The notes under the pieces were generated by a model. The model had not been told where the DNA came from. It worked only from the letters and a program-made list of their open reading frames with translations, and made no database searches. 64,000 nt of DNA, from positions 137,161,954-137,225,953 of the forward strand of contig CP136064.1 of assembly GCA_032622095.1 (NCBI GenBank), in the 5' to 3' direction. Source of the stretch: Siphonodentalium dalli. Its lineage: Eukaryota; Mollusca; Scaphopoda; Gadilida; Siphonodentaliidae. Numbering within the stretch: the first letter of the stretch is position 1; each line of letters opens with the position of its first letter. The position numbers and the translations under genes are program-made. This document shows, piece after piece, positions 13,192 to 23,699 of the stretch.

Positions 13192-13326
13192 GTAGTTTGG
13201 GTGACAGCTATCTTACCTTATATCATCCTCTTAGTGCTATTGGTGCGCGGATGCATGCTTCCTGGTGCTAAAGATGGTATCATCTATTACCTCAGACCAC
13301 AATGGGACAAACTACTCAAAATAGAG
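13192..13326 (+). CDS. SLC6-family transporter, internal exon (TM5 and loop)
   Basis: SLC6 proteins move neurotransmitters, amino acids or osmolytes into cells with Na+ and usually Cl-. This 45-codon block ([20 protein letters not shown], then [21 protein letters not shown]) matches the family signature in which VVYFTATFPY opens TM5 and LPGAxDGI begins the next loop. The exon is bounded by a pyrimidine-rich tract ending tttccAG before 13192 and by GAG|GTCAGT after 13326, giving exactly 135 bp, phase 0 on both sides, as in many SLC6 genes. The open frame upstream to 13051 also reads through, but it lies before the acceptor and lacks family resemblance. Substrate cannot be told from this exon. 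No other convincing exon is visible nearby, so this may be one exon of a large-intron gene or a stray fragment. Confidence 0.85.
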
Positions 13327-14439
13327 GTCAGTACAATACTGCATTGATTCACCAGGTTTCCGTATTTAAAAATAAACGTCACGCTGTCATGCATCGAGCT
13401 GCAATTGTCGAGTATTTTGGCAATCGATTCGGGATGCAACAGTTTATCAAAGATCTAACTCATTTTACCGATAGTTCATCTTCTCTGACATATTTATTCT
13501 TAACATACCAGGGACCATTTGTTAAACATAACGAAGTTATTGACCCTTCTCATATTTGTCTGTTTCTTTGTTCAATGTTGATGTATTTGAATTTTCGTAT
13601 AGAGAAACCGAGTGGCTGTTATGACAAATACAATAAACGAAATAACTTTGCAATGTACATCAATCAAGAAAGTAAATATTCGTCAAAACATAAAACAGTG
13701 GACGAATAACGATATCCATCGTAGGATAAGGCAGAGGGAAACGATACAGAAGGCAGCCAAACAGAAATGTTCTCACACTGCCAAAAGAAATTTTCGAGGT
13801 AAGAATATATTTCTTATTCTGAGATTTATTTTCTAATTTATGAAATAATGTTCTTATTCGAGCAAAAGTAAAGAAGACGTTATTCACCTGGAGCACACTT
13901 TCTTATATCAAGAATTGTTTTCTGGTAGATACAAAATTTCTAGTTTATAAGAAAATCTGTTTTGAGTACACAAATGTGTTCGTGGAAGAAAAAGTGATGG
14001 TGTGATTTCTGAATTTTTTTTATTTTATTATTTTTTAGAGAACAAGTAAAAATTTTGTTGTGTTAGAAAAAGTGGCTATGATATGATATGATATTAATTA
14101 GCATAAAGCACTCGTGCGAACCGTATACATTACAAAATAAGACATAACATTTACATATTTATACACGGATCATAAAACAAACTTTTAACATGTTTATACT
14201 TCATGTATACAGTAGTGTGACCCAGTTGAAGCTCAATAATATATGCGCACACACATAACATGTATACAGGCCTATGATGCCGTGTGAAATAAAACATAAT
14301 TATCAATTTATTCATTATTTTAGGACAGCTTCTATTGTTTCAAACAAGTCGTTAGTAGCTATACTGATCACATTAATTGTATTTCGTCGGTGGGATAAAG
14401 GAAACTCTGATTGGACAGAAAAACAGAAACTGCAGAGTG
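13327..14439. other. Probable intron of the SLC6 gene
   Basis: Non-coding AT-rich sequence after the donor at 13327. Open frames at 13302-13709 and 13612-13836 are not conserved-looking. No transporter exon with a VW-DAA-QIFFSL pattern was found here. Confidence 0.4.
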
Positions 14440-15406
14440 TTAAGGGTCAGACGCACGTTTGGCCAAAATTTCCTGGTATTTCAAAATGTATTTTCTCTAA
14501 ATCTATCAGGAATATCTTTGTGAAATTTTGTACAAGAGATTATTGTGGTACCATACATAAGAACCATTGGACATTTGGTTATTATAATCTCATTTACTTT
14601 ACTTTTATGGCATGAAAAATCTTTAAAATTTCACTGTGTTCAGGTACCGAGAACTACTGTAAAACAGATGTTTTTCGAAAGTGCATTTCATATATACATG
14701 ATATCATATCTGAAGATCATGAGAGGAGACTTAATTTTTCTTGATTCATGAAATTTAATGATTATTTTCATTCAGAAAGACAACTACCATATATAATTTT
14801 TTATTATTGAGAATTTTCATGCCATGCTTGTTGGTCATTGAAAAATTGCGCTCAGTTGAGTTCTGGGTCATGGGTTCATAACCAAGTTAAATCTGACCAC
14901 CATATCTCTTAACACTGTGGCCTAATTTCTGTTGATTGCTCCCTGCTTGAGTGGACAGCACCACATTTGAACATTTGTTTTCATTGTGCTGGCATATTTG
15001 TGACTGCTTTATTCTTCATTATAATACTTGGGGGTATGATGCTATAATATGCAATTAAAAAGCTAACTCAACATTATGATACAAATGAAGCATCCTCTCA
15101 TGGAGTCAAGACAATAAGCTATTTGATGGTTGACATGTTGTTTGAAATTATAAAGTTTTCTGGGAGTTCTCGGTACCTAAAGGGACAGAAACGAAACAAA
15201 TATTTTCAACCTCTCAAATGTATTAAAATCCATTATTGTTATTGTCTCTTTATAATTGGTCTGATTCTATATATAATGAAAATTATCATATGTAAAATTC
15301 CAAGATTTTTCACCAGATAGATCCAGATAAATTCTTTGTTGAAAATCACTTGCCATTTCTGGCTGGATTTACTGTGATTTATGCAAAACGTGCGTTTCCC
15401 CTTTAA
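14440..15406. mobile_element. TTAA-flanked non-autonomous DNA transposon
   Basis: The left end (after TTAA at 14440-14443) reads GGGTCAGACGCACGTTT; the reverse complement of the right end (before TTAA at 15403-15406) reads AGGGGAAACGCACGTTT. TTAA duplications are used by piggyBac and Kolobok elements. Inside is a second perfect 14-bp inverted pair (14642-14655 with 15165-15178, AGGTACCGAGAACT), so the element may be nested or have a fold-back interior. No transposase is present. It lies directly upstream of the LINE ORF1 at 15444 and probably cut into that element's 5' untranslated region. Confidence 0.68.
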
Positions 15407-15443
15407 TCATGAACAATACAATAACATTATTAAATCAAATAGA

Positions 15444-16478
15444 ATGATTGAGAAGTCCCATGGAAGTGATCGGGAGAGTGATGTTCGCGGACGACGAGGG
15501 ACTTTATTCTCATACATAGAACCTCCACACACAACAGACGCCACCAATCAACTAGGACAAAAATTCAGACCTCTACCAATTGTTAACCTGATTGATTTGG
15601 AGAATGAAACAAGTATTAATTCTCAACCAATTATTGGTGCGGCAATTGACAAAACTATGGAGGAAATGATCATAGATAGACAGGAAGATAATGACAATGC
15701 AGATGACGGTGAAGTGTTCAGTGACAAAGCTAGTGAAAATGAAGTCAATGATAAAGAACAAGAAATTGTCGATGCTGAGGATCACGAAGGTGAAATAGAG
15801 AACGAAACAATTGGAAATGCTGAACAAGATTACCAAAGTGAACAAAATAATGAAAACAATGCTATAAAAGTGATAGTTCTTGGTGCCAGTAACTGTGGAG
15901 GGTTAAAGTTCAACAGCAAAGAAATTAAATTATTCCAATTCTCAGGAGCTAAATATGCGGAAATTGACAAGCTGTTGGATAAAGTGCAATTCGTCGAATC
16001 AGTGGACCGGTTCGAAGTAAAAAAAAAGGTGACTGCTCACCTTGGAACTAACGATATCGTGGAAAAGCCCAGTGATATAGAGGGCATACAGATGGATATC
16101 AGCGACGGAGTTTTTCAAATTCACGAACGATTTCCATTTGCAACTGTGAACTTATGTAGTGTCCCACCAAGGACAGGAATGGGCGCTAAGATGAGGGAAC
16201 ACAACGTAGTGGCCCTTCGTGTAAATAAATATATCGAACGACTGTGCAAACGAAAGCCATGCTTAACTTATGTGGACAATTCGATGTTTCGCACCAAAGA
16301 AGGAAACGGGGTAAAAGGGATGTATAACACCAGAGACCAGTCCGGTCTACATCTCAGCGAGGAAGGACGTGAAAGACTGGTATCCTCCATTGTGAATGTC
16401 TCGGAGATTAAAACTGTCGCCAAGCGAGGAAGGGAGAGCACCACCCACTCCAGGACAGAAACAAGGTGCCAAAAGTGA
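15444..16478 (+). CDS. LINE ORF1, SGNH-hydrolase (esterase)-like protein
   Basis: 344 codons from the ATG at 15444. An in-frame ATG at 15381 exists, but it lies inside the inverted repeat of the TTAA element, so I prefer 15444. The N-terminal 140 residues are very acidic (Glu/Asp/Asn-rich, for example EDNDNADDGEVF). The C-terminal half has the SGNH order: IVLGASN with Ser at about 149 (block I, GDS in classical members), HLGTND with Asn at about 203 (block III), and DQSGLHLSEEGRERL with His at about 303 (block V). ORF1 esterase domains occur in some CR1/L2-like LINEs, where their role in retrotransposition is unclear. The frame is intact, and its stop is followed after three codons by the ORF2 start. 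Catalytic activity is not certain, because block I is altered. Confidence 0.72.
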   Translation: MIEKSHGSDRESDVRGRRGTLFSYIEPPHTTDATNQLGQKFRPLPIVNLIDLENETSINSQPIIGAAIDKTMEEMIIDRQEDNDNADDGEVFSDKASENEVNDKEQEIVDAEDHEGEIENETIGNAEQDYQSEQNNENNAIKVIVLGASNCGGLKFNSKEIKLFQFSGAKYAEIDKLLDKVQFVESVDRFEVKKKVTAHLGTNDIVEKPSDIEGIQMDISDGVFQIHERFPFATVNLCSVPPRTGMGAKMREHNVVALRVNKYIERLCKRKPCLTYVDNSMFRTKEGNGVKGMYNTRDQSGLHLSEEGRERLVSSIVNVSEIKTVAKRGRESTTHSRTETRCQK

Positions 16479-16487
16479 ACACGTGAA

Positions 16488-16506
16488 ATGAGTGTAAATA
16501 CACTGA
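16488..16506 (+). pseudogene. First codons of LINE ORF2, cut by transposon
   Basis: ATG at 16488 lies in the same phase as ORF1, nine bases after its TGA. It gives MSVNTL before the Harbinger-like element begins. Immediately beyond that element the text resumes in phase as SPNILRDNF. The join is clean if one copy of the 3-bp flank (TGA left, TCA right) is counted once, which supports this as the original ORF2 start. Confidence 0.6.
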
Positions 16507-18042
16507 GGGGGTGTTTATACATTACCCGGCGAAGATCGCATTCGCTTTAGCCGGCAGCGATAACAATAGAGTGTTTATACTTCGCCGGATAAGAATTACG
16601 GCTATCCGGATACTCAGCTATACGGTTTTCAACTTTTGGATAAAATGATTTAGTACAAGCACCTGATTGTCGTATGGATTCTAATTCGCTCTGCGGTTAA
16701 GTTAGATGTTTATCTGGGGTCATGCCGTCATGGGTGATTTCCTTTCAACAATTAACTCGAACAATATTATTGTGTAATCGCTGATAGACCAGCCCGCTTT
16801 CCACCGTGTATATATTGGTCAGTGTGCCAGTTTGTTTGTCTCTAATAAGCTGTCAGGTCGGTGGTCACGCACCTTGGTTATAAGCTATTATTATAAATAC
16901 TAACCGATGATGGTACACGTACTCTGCATGTGCATGGTACATTTGTTGCGCATTCGAGGGAATTAATTCATGTACATGTATGTCCATATATATATGGAGG
17001 AAATGGGATGGCACGTTTCTATGGATTCAAACTTAATGGACAATTAGTTCAATAATCTAAATCTGAGTGTGGGACTGTTCATCTTGGGAATTTATCGACC
17101 GATCATGGTTATGGCCAGGTGTGAGAATTTTTTTTAATCTGAACCCTGAAAATTGCAAAACCCTAGCATCCAGCCTTATGATTTCCAATTGTTGGACATT
17201 TTCCAAACTTGACGCACCTCTAATAAGGTTGGATCATTTCCAACTGATGGTCATTTCAGTCCAACAATTTGGTAAAAAAATAAGCAAATGTTGCCTAAAG
17301 AAATCACCAATAACAAATTGTTGAAAATAAAACTACGAGAACAATTTCAACATATTGCTGATGTCAAATGTCCAACTATTGCCGTGTCAGGTATGAAATT
17401 TCCAGCTTTTGAATATTTTGATTAAAGTTGGGATCAGACACCCCATCGTCATGTATATACATGTATATACATGGACATGGTGAACGCCCGAGTAAAATGA
17501 AAAACATATTTTATTGTATAATGTGCAAACGGAAAATGTGTCACATTTGATTCGCGATGTTGAAACTTATCTATATAATTTAAAATCCAATCCGAATGAT
17601 TAGACACCAATTTGTAGATGTATGCGACGAAAAGATCTCAAAACTGACAATGGCCATGCTTTTGGTGCGACACTCACTTCACAGGCTGTATATGAATCCA
17701 AACAAACCATTAACAATGTTTTTGAATATCTATAAAATTACCAATAGCAATACCTGAAAGTTTGAGTTGGATATTAATAAATTCAGCATTTCCATTTCTA
17801 AAAAGTTTCATTTCACTATACTGCCCAACCATATCTCTAACAGGAAGCGGCTAGATGTTTACAGGTGTACAGCAATATCATATTGCAGTTTAGTGAGAAC
17901 TAAAACGAAAACTATTAACAAGTAAAGGAGACACATGAATATATGCGTATCTTCGCCGGCGATGTGTAAACACTCTGCCCAACCTTCGCCGGCTAACGGG
18001 TTCGCCGGGTAATGGCTTCACCGGCTATGTGTAAACGTCACC
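16507..18042. mobile_element. Harbinger-like non-autonomous transposon inside LINE ORF2
   Basis: 1536 bp. The left end GGGGGTGTTTATACAT pairs with the reverse complement of the right end, GGTGACGTTTACACAT. Both subterminal zones repeat variants of TTCGCCGG-C and GTGTTTA-AC: left at 16527-16590, right at 17950-18030. Flanks TGA (16504-16506) and TCA (18043-18045) fit a 3-bp target duplication with one change, as in PIF/Harbinger. Length plus one duplication is 1539, a multiple of three, and LINE ORF2 continues in phase on the far side. The interior is AT-rich with no transposase-like frame. The superfamily is inferred from duplication size and ends only. Confidence 0.7.
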
Positions 18043-18044
18043 TC

Positions 18045-19040
18045 AGTCCCAACATTCTCAGGGACAACTTTGTTAAATTGTATAATGATCATGATATGCC
18101 TTTTATATGTCCAAACTCACACATTGTATATACATGCACCGCCCCAGATTTAAATAGTAAACACAGAAATACGATCGAACTTGAACCCGATCAAAATAAA
18201 TTGATGAGTACAATGCAGTTAATTGAACCGCCCGGCGACAATACTCAAACCGTCCATGACTATGATTGTTGTGACGGCCAACCAGACAGACAACACGTGA
18301 CCGCGATGGGAGTAACGATCGGGTGTATTATTGGCGATCAAATAGAATCAAGTTAATCAGTCTCACACTGTCGGCGAAAACAATCACCGAAATTCCTAAG
18401 CTATATTACTTGTCGTGATCACAAACAAGCCAATCACCAGGTGAAGGTAGAAAGCGGTAAACCGGCCACTCATCTAAATGAAAACTCATCGCGAGCACTC
18501 ATGGCACGAAACAATATTAAACCGAACGATTCAAACCTTACTCAAGCTCGTGATTGTTGTGACGGCCAACCTGATAGACAACACGTGACCGCGAATGGAG
18601 TACCGCTCGGGCGTATCACTGGCGATCAGACCGAATCATGTCAATCAGTTTTACTCTGTCGGCGAAAACAATCACCGAAAAAAGTCATAGCGATATTACT
18701 TGTCATGATCACAAACAAACCAATCACCAGGCGAAATTAGCAAGCGGTAAATTGGTCATTCAACTGAACGACGACACATCGCGAGCACTCATGGCACGAA
18801 CCAATATTATATCGAACGAGTTAAACCTTACTCAAGCTTGTTGTGACGGCGAATTACTTGTGCGTGACACGTCCATCCACAATGATCTGCGCATTGAAAA
18901 CATTAATCCCCCCCGGACGGACTGCGCCAACGAATTTCAGTATTCATGTGCGGCACACGCAATTACACATAATAGTACCGAAAATAATGTTAATTATGTC
19001 CAATTTGATCATGATATATATCGTAATGTTGATAATATGA
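18045..19040 (+). pseudogene. LINE ORF2 N-terminal extension with tandem repeats
   Basis: Translation begins SPNILRDNFVKLYNDHD and continues to DCCDGQPDRQHVTAMG, where a 96-codon unit starts. The unit repeats in the same phase (DCCDGQPDRQHVTANG) and a third, diverged start (ACCDGELL) follows. Shared segments include CRRKQSPK, HKQ-NHQ, SRALMAR-NI and NLTQA. Damage: TAA at 18354-18356 where the second unit has CAA; a one-base shift at an A-run near 18680; and a shift back near 19045. No domain is recognised; the Cys pairs might bind metal. Such a long stretch before the endonuclease is unusual for a LINE. Confidence 0.55.
18264..18870 (+). repeat. Intragenic tandem repeat, 285-288 bp units
   Basis: GATTGTTGTGACGGCC begins at 18264 and again at 18552 (288 bp), and a diverged start, G-TTGTTGTGACGGC, lies at 18837 (285 bp). 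Both spacings are multiples of three, so the repeat can expand without breaking the reading frame. Units match closely over their whole length, which suggests recent duplication or gene conversion. Confidence 0.8.
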
Positions 19041-19737
19041 ATGCAGATGTGCATTCTAAATAATGAGTGTTGTGATGCTGATTATAATCACACCGGTATG
19101 AGTGAATATTTATGTGTGGGTGACGCCAACTCGAATACAGGTAGAAACTTTAAAGAGACCAATACATGTTGTATTAGTGACAAATTTGTTATGGGTGATA
19201 CATGTACCGGGGCAAACATGACTCGCGATATTAAAAAGACAATCGATGGCCTTGTTATGTGTGATTCTTTGAATGGCGCTAGTAATAAGCTGCCTGGTGA
19301 AATTGAAGGACCATCTAATTTGATAGACTATTTGCAATCTGAAGATGAGTATGAATATGTTAACACTCGTAATAGAATACTGAACTATGGGGCCCATTTT
19401 CCCTACCATGCTCAACCAGTAATTCTACCTCATGACCAACCAGAGTCTGTTTCACTAACTGAATATAAGAATGACATTTTACATAAAGATGATAATAATA
19501 TTAGATGTGAAGACAAATTTACATCTGATATTCTGAAAGACGCAAGGGAACTCTTATATGATACGAATAACAAAGATGAATTGACAAGTCACATCACACA
19601 TAATATTAGTTCACCCGGTCTTGATTATAACACTAAATATGGTGATACTGATGATGACGAAGATGATGATGGTGATAATGATGATAACGATGGTGATGAT
19701 GATGATGATGATGATGATGATCATAATGATAATGATA

Positions 19738-19768
<31 letters not shown>

Positions 19769-21812
19769 CGACGATGATGATGATGAAGATGATGATGAGG
19801 ATGATTATGATGACGAGGACGTTGATAATGATGATTTTGAAGAATATTATGATTATTATTTTGATGATTGTGATTATAGCCATATTGTAAACTCCGACAC
19901 CAATCCTCACTTCTCGGAAATATTGCATGAAGCTTACGAAACAATATATCCGGAAAGAGAGGATTACCGAGAATATACTACCATGCATGTACGGCCCGTC
20001 GAAACTTTTAACAATGGAGATAACTCTATTCCTGGCGCGAGTAAAAATGAAATTATTGTACCCGCTGGACAAACATCGATCCACGTCGAGAATGTTCACA
20101 ATCATGGCATCAAAATATTAGGTTTAAATGTTTGTGGTGTCAGAAAAAAACTGCCCTACCCAGAATTCCAAAATATGTGTGATAAACATGATATTATCTG
20201 TCTGTCAGAGACAAAGACGGATGATTGCGATAATCTTGATTTATCTGGTTTTGTTCTACACATGAAAAGTCGCACGAAACTTTCTCGTGTTAAATCTGGT
20301 GGAATTATCATTGGAGTAAAATCTTATTTAGCCTCATCGACACACATACTGCACACAGACTGTCAGTTTATTCACTGGTTGGAAATACAGCAACGCGGAG
20401 TCAAAATTATATTGGGAGCGGTTTATGTTCCACCAGAAGGAACTAAATATTCATCAAATTCAGCCTTTAATGAAATTGACGCAGATATTCTACAAATGAG
20501 GCAACAATGTGATAATATTTTCATTACTGGCGATTTCAATGCCCTGACGTCTCAAAAACTAGACTATATTCCAAACGATGAAAATGATATTGTTACTTAT
20601 GATAACCACAAAACTGCCGAGATGGTGCTAGAAAATTGTGGTTTATCATTAAAGAGGCATAGCATGGACACAACGACGAATAGTTTGGGCAAACAATTAT
20701 TGAATGTTTGCCATCACAATGATTTATTAATATTGAATGGAAGATTGGGAACCGACAATAATGTAGGGTCTTATACATGTCGTGACGCATCAGTTGTAGA
20801 TTACATGTTTTTTTCTCTAAACGCACTGCCCATGGCCGTAGATTTTATAGTCGGGGAAGCAAACAAATTATTTTCAGACGTGCATAAAAGTATCTCAACC
20901 GAATTAGCAATAAATATAGATCACACTACTGAATTATCTAACGAGGAAACTCATACCTGTCATAAACATAAATGGGACCCATCCAAAAAAACCGAGTTCA
21001 TATGGAATCTCGATCCCATGGAAATTTCAGAATTGCGATCTTTGTTGAACAGTTGCCCACCTTCTACCACTAATAATACCGAAGTTAGTGAAATCGTAGA
21101 CAGAATATCAGAAGTTCTTCTTAAATCGTCACGTGACACATTTGGACCTCCGATTAGAAAGCGGAAAGCACGAAAAAGGAACAACAAACCATGGTTTAAT
21201 TCTGCATGCTGGAAAGCGCGTAAAGAATACCGCAAAGCCAAGCGATATCATAGACTGAAACAAAACGATAGTTCAAGACAAATGATGCGTGAAATGAGTA
21301 GGAGATACAAGCGAGAAATGGACAATGCAATTGCAATACATAGGGAGAATATCACAAGTGAATTATCTAAACTAAAAACAGAAAATTCAAGGAAATTCTG
21401 GTCTACACTTAATAAGCGAGATATAACATCTAATAACCCAGTTGAAATAGACAAATTTGAAGAAGACTTCCGAATACTTAATTCTAAATCTATCACAGAT
21501 GACTCAGATATATGTATGCCCATTGAGACAAGTAATACAAACGACGAACTAAACCGACCAATAAGCAAAGAAGAAGTCGTGTTAGCTATCAAAAGTTTAA
21601 AGAACAATAAGTCCCCTGGAGAAGACGGAATTATAAATGAATATATCAAGGCATCCTCTGACACCCTTATCGACATTTATTGTAAAACATTTAATTTAGT
21701 CTTCGAATCTGGTTGTTTACCACACATATGGGGAATTGGAACTATCATCCCGCTATATAAAAAAAGGGTAATAAGGAAGATCCAAAAAACTACAGACCTA
21801 TCACGCTTTTAA
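19041..21812 (+). pseudogene. LINE ORF2: acidic region, endonuclease, start of RT
   Basis: 923 codons. Residues 1-190 are low in recognised features; about 200-270 form a tract of almost only Asp with Asn, Gly and Glu, from an in-frame GAT microsatellite. The endonuclease begins at IKILGLNVCG (about residue 357), with CLSETKT (catalytic Glu, near 389), GAVYVPPE, ITGDFNA (about 495), VVDYMFF (about 583) and SDVH (about 612) in place of the usual SDH. A basic linker (RKRKARKRNNKPW) follows, then the RT entry at ISKEEVVLAIKSLKNNKSPG (about 834). The frame is lost near 21770 at an A7-G3 run: the sister copy has one more base there. Upstream ORF2 text (16488-19040) belongs to the same protein. Confidence 0.82.
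19640..19830 (+). repeat. In-frame GAT microsatellite encoding polyaspartate
   Basis: Imperfect (GAT/GAC)n with AAT, GGT and GAA interruptions, all in the coding phase of LINE ORF2, so it encodes a run of nearly uninterrupted Asp. Because the unit is three bases long, length changes keep the frame. The same strand in other frames reads as poly-Met or poly-(His/Ile) by-products, not genes. Confidence 0.9.
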
Positions 21813-22717
21813 GCTGCTTCGGCAAATTGTTCACAAAGATTCTTTCTAACAGATTATATTCTTACGTTGAAGAAAGAGAAGTTCTCTGTGAGAACCAGGC
21901 GGGTTTTAGAAAGGGTTATTCCACAACTGATAATATTTTTGTTTTACATATGTTAACGGCAATTTCAAAGGCACTTAATAGGAATATGTATTGTGCATTT
22001 ATTGATTTTGAGAAAGCATTTGATAAGGTGTGGAGGAAGGGGCTATGGCACAAACTCATTAACAATGATATAAAAGGAAAACTACTCACGGTTATTAGAA
22101 ATATGTACACAAACATCAAATCGAAGGTTCGTATGGGCAATACAACTTCCGAGTGTTTCCCATGTTTGTCTGGAGTACGACAAGGTGGGAACCTATCACC
22201 ACTACTGTTCTCACTTTACCTCAATGACCTGGAAGATTTTCTCAATACGAATGGTGTTCGGGGTTTGTCAAAAATGTCACGGGATATAGAGACCCATTTG
22301 CAGACATATGTCAAACTATTTATTATTTTATATGCAGATGACACCGTACTTATGGCTGAAACACCGTTAAATCTGCAGAAAGCACTTAATAGTTTTCAAA
22401 AGTACTGTGAGAAGTGGAAATTAAGTGTCAACATTGAAAAAACCAAAATAATGTTGATTTCAAAACGAAGCTTGCCTAAAAATAGAATATTTACATACAA
22501 TGGACAGACAATTGAAGTTGTCAAGAACTTTAACTATCTTGGAATTGTACATACAAAATCAGGCTCGTACTCGAATGCAAAAAAAACCTTGATGAATAAA
22601 GCAACTAAGGCAATGTATTCAATTATCTCCAAATCTAGAACACATTGCTTGTCAGTTAAAAACATGTTTGAATTAGTTGATGCCCAAGTTTTGCCAGTCA
22701 TGTTGTATTGCTGCTAG
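21776..22717 (+). pseudogene. LINE ORF2: reverse transcriptase core
   Basis: Continues the polymerase in the next phase after the one-base loss near 21770; homologous text begins before the internal ATG at 21827. Motifs in order: KNYRPITLLSCFGKLFTKIL, ENQAGFRKGYSTTDNIFVL, FIDFEKAFDKVWRKGLW (catalytic Asp A), GVRQGGNLSPLLFSLYLND, ILYADDTVLMAE (catalytic Asp pair, 22331-22342) and NFNYLGIV. It ends at TAG 22715-22717, where the sister copy at 35.3 kb has GAA within CEVWG. This is therefore a nonsense change, and the same frame continues beyond it. Confidence 0.9.
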
Positions 22718-23473
22718 GTATGGGGGTCAGGAAATAATGATATATTTGAAGTTATGCACAGAAAATTTATAAGGCAAGTTCTACATCTGAAATCATCCAC
22801 CCCCAATTTTATGTTATATGGTGAGAGTGGGAGACTGCCCATTGAATATACAATCAACCTGCGTATTGTGAAATATTGGATGAAAATTAAGAATATGAAC
22901 CAGAGCAGATTCTGTAATACTTTGTATTTACTAGCCATAAAAGTATGTAAAGTTTCAACAGTAAAATTCCAGTGGATGGAAAAAATAAAGACCATCCTAA
23001 CAAATTGTGGGCAGATTCATCTTTGGAACATGGAAAATATCCCATGTCCAGAAACATTAATGTCATACCTCAAGTGCAGTTTAAATAGTCAATTCCGCAC
23101 AACCTGGTTGTCTGATATTGAACAATCTAGCCGAGGCAACACATATAAAATTTTCAAACATGACATAAATTTCGAAACATATTTGGATTACTTGGATACC
23201 AAAAATAGAATAACTCTCTGCCAATTCCGCACGAGTAATCATCGCCTGCCAATAGAGAAAGGCCGATGGAACGACACCACTATTCATCGTAGATTGTGTC
23301 CTCTGTGTAATAAACGTCAACTTGGAGATGAAATGCACTACTTGGTGGAATGCGAAAGTTTAATCGAGGCTAGAAAACGTCTCATGCCCCGACAATTTAC
23401 AAGTATACAAAACGCGACTATTGATATCCTAGACGACATACTCAATTTGAGAGACGTAATTTTTTTTACGTAG
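22718..23473 (+). pseudogene. LINE ORF2 C-terminal region with zinc knuckle
   Basis: Same frame as the RT core after the TAG. The text VWGSGNNDIFEVMHRKFIRQ leads to LYGESGRLPIEY, IYKIFKHDINFETY-like wording, CQFRTSNHRLPIEKGRW and a CPLC-x11-H-x4-C knuckle (about 23297-23353) near the end, as in many LINE ORF2 tails. An ATG lies at 22754, but it is an internal methionine. It ends at TAG 23471-23473. The sister copy aligns along the whole region. Confidence 0.85.
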
Positions 23474-23534
23474 ACTTTGCTCGTTTATACGATTGATTAA
23501 CTTTAGGTTGGATAACAACGATTAATCCGTTGAT

Positions 23535-23593
23535 GTTGTTGTTGTTTTTGTTTTAGTCGCTACTGTTGTCATTTTTTTTTTAACAACAACAAC
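23535..23593 (+). other. 3'-UTR hairpin of the LINE
   Basis: GTTGTTGTTGTT at 23535-23546 and AACAACAACAAC at 23582-23593 are perfect complements around a loop of about 35 bases rich in T. A stem at this place, about 60 bases after the ORF2 stop, could be an RT-binding structure of the element RNA, but could also be chance pairing of two simple repeats. Confidence 0.4.
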
Positions 23594-23699
23594 GGTGAAG
23601 CCGGCACGTGGTGATCACATTATGAATATTATGATAATGTTGACTACGATAACAATGACGATGATCAACGTCGACGCTATGAAGATGGTCGCGACGACA

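Noticed and set aside
19611-20105. Long minus-strand frame rich in Ile/Val and a His-rich frame at 19633-19944
   Set aside because: Both are antisense readings of the GAT microsatellite and LINE ORF2; the plus strand has clear endonuclease and RT motifs.
21248-21676. 142-codon minus-strand frame
   Set aside because: Antisense shadow of the LINE ORF2 linker and RT entry region.
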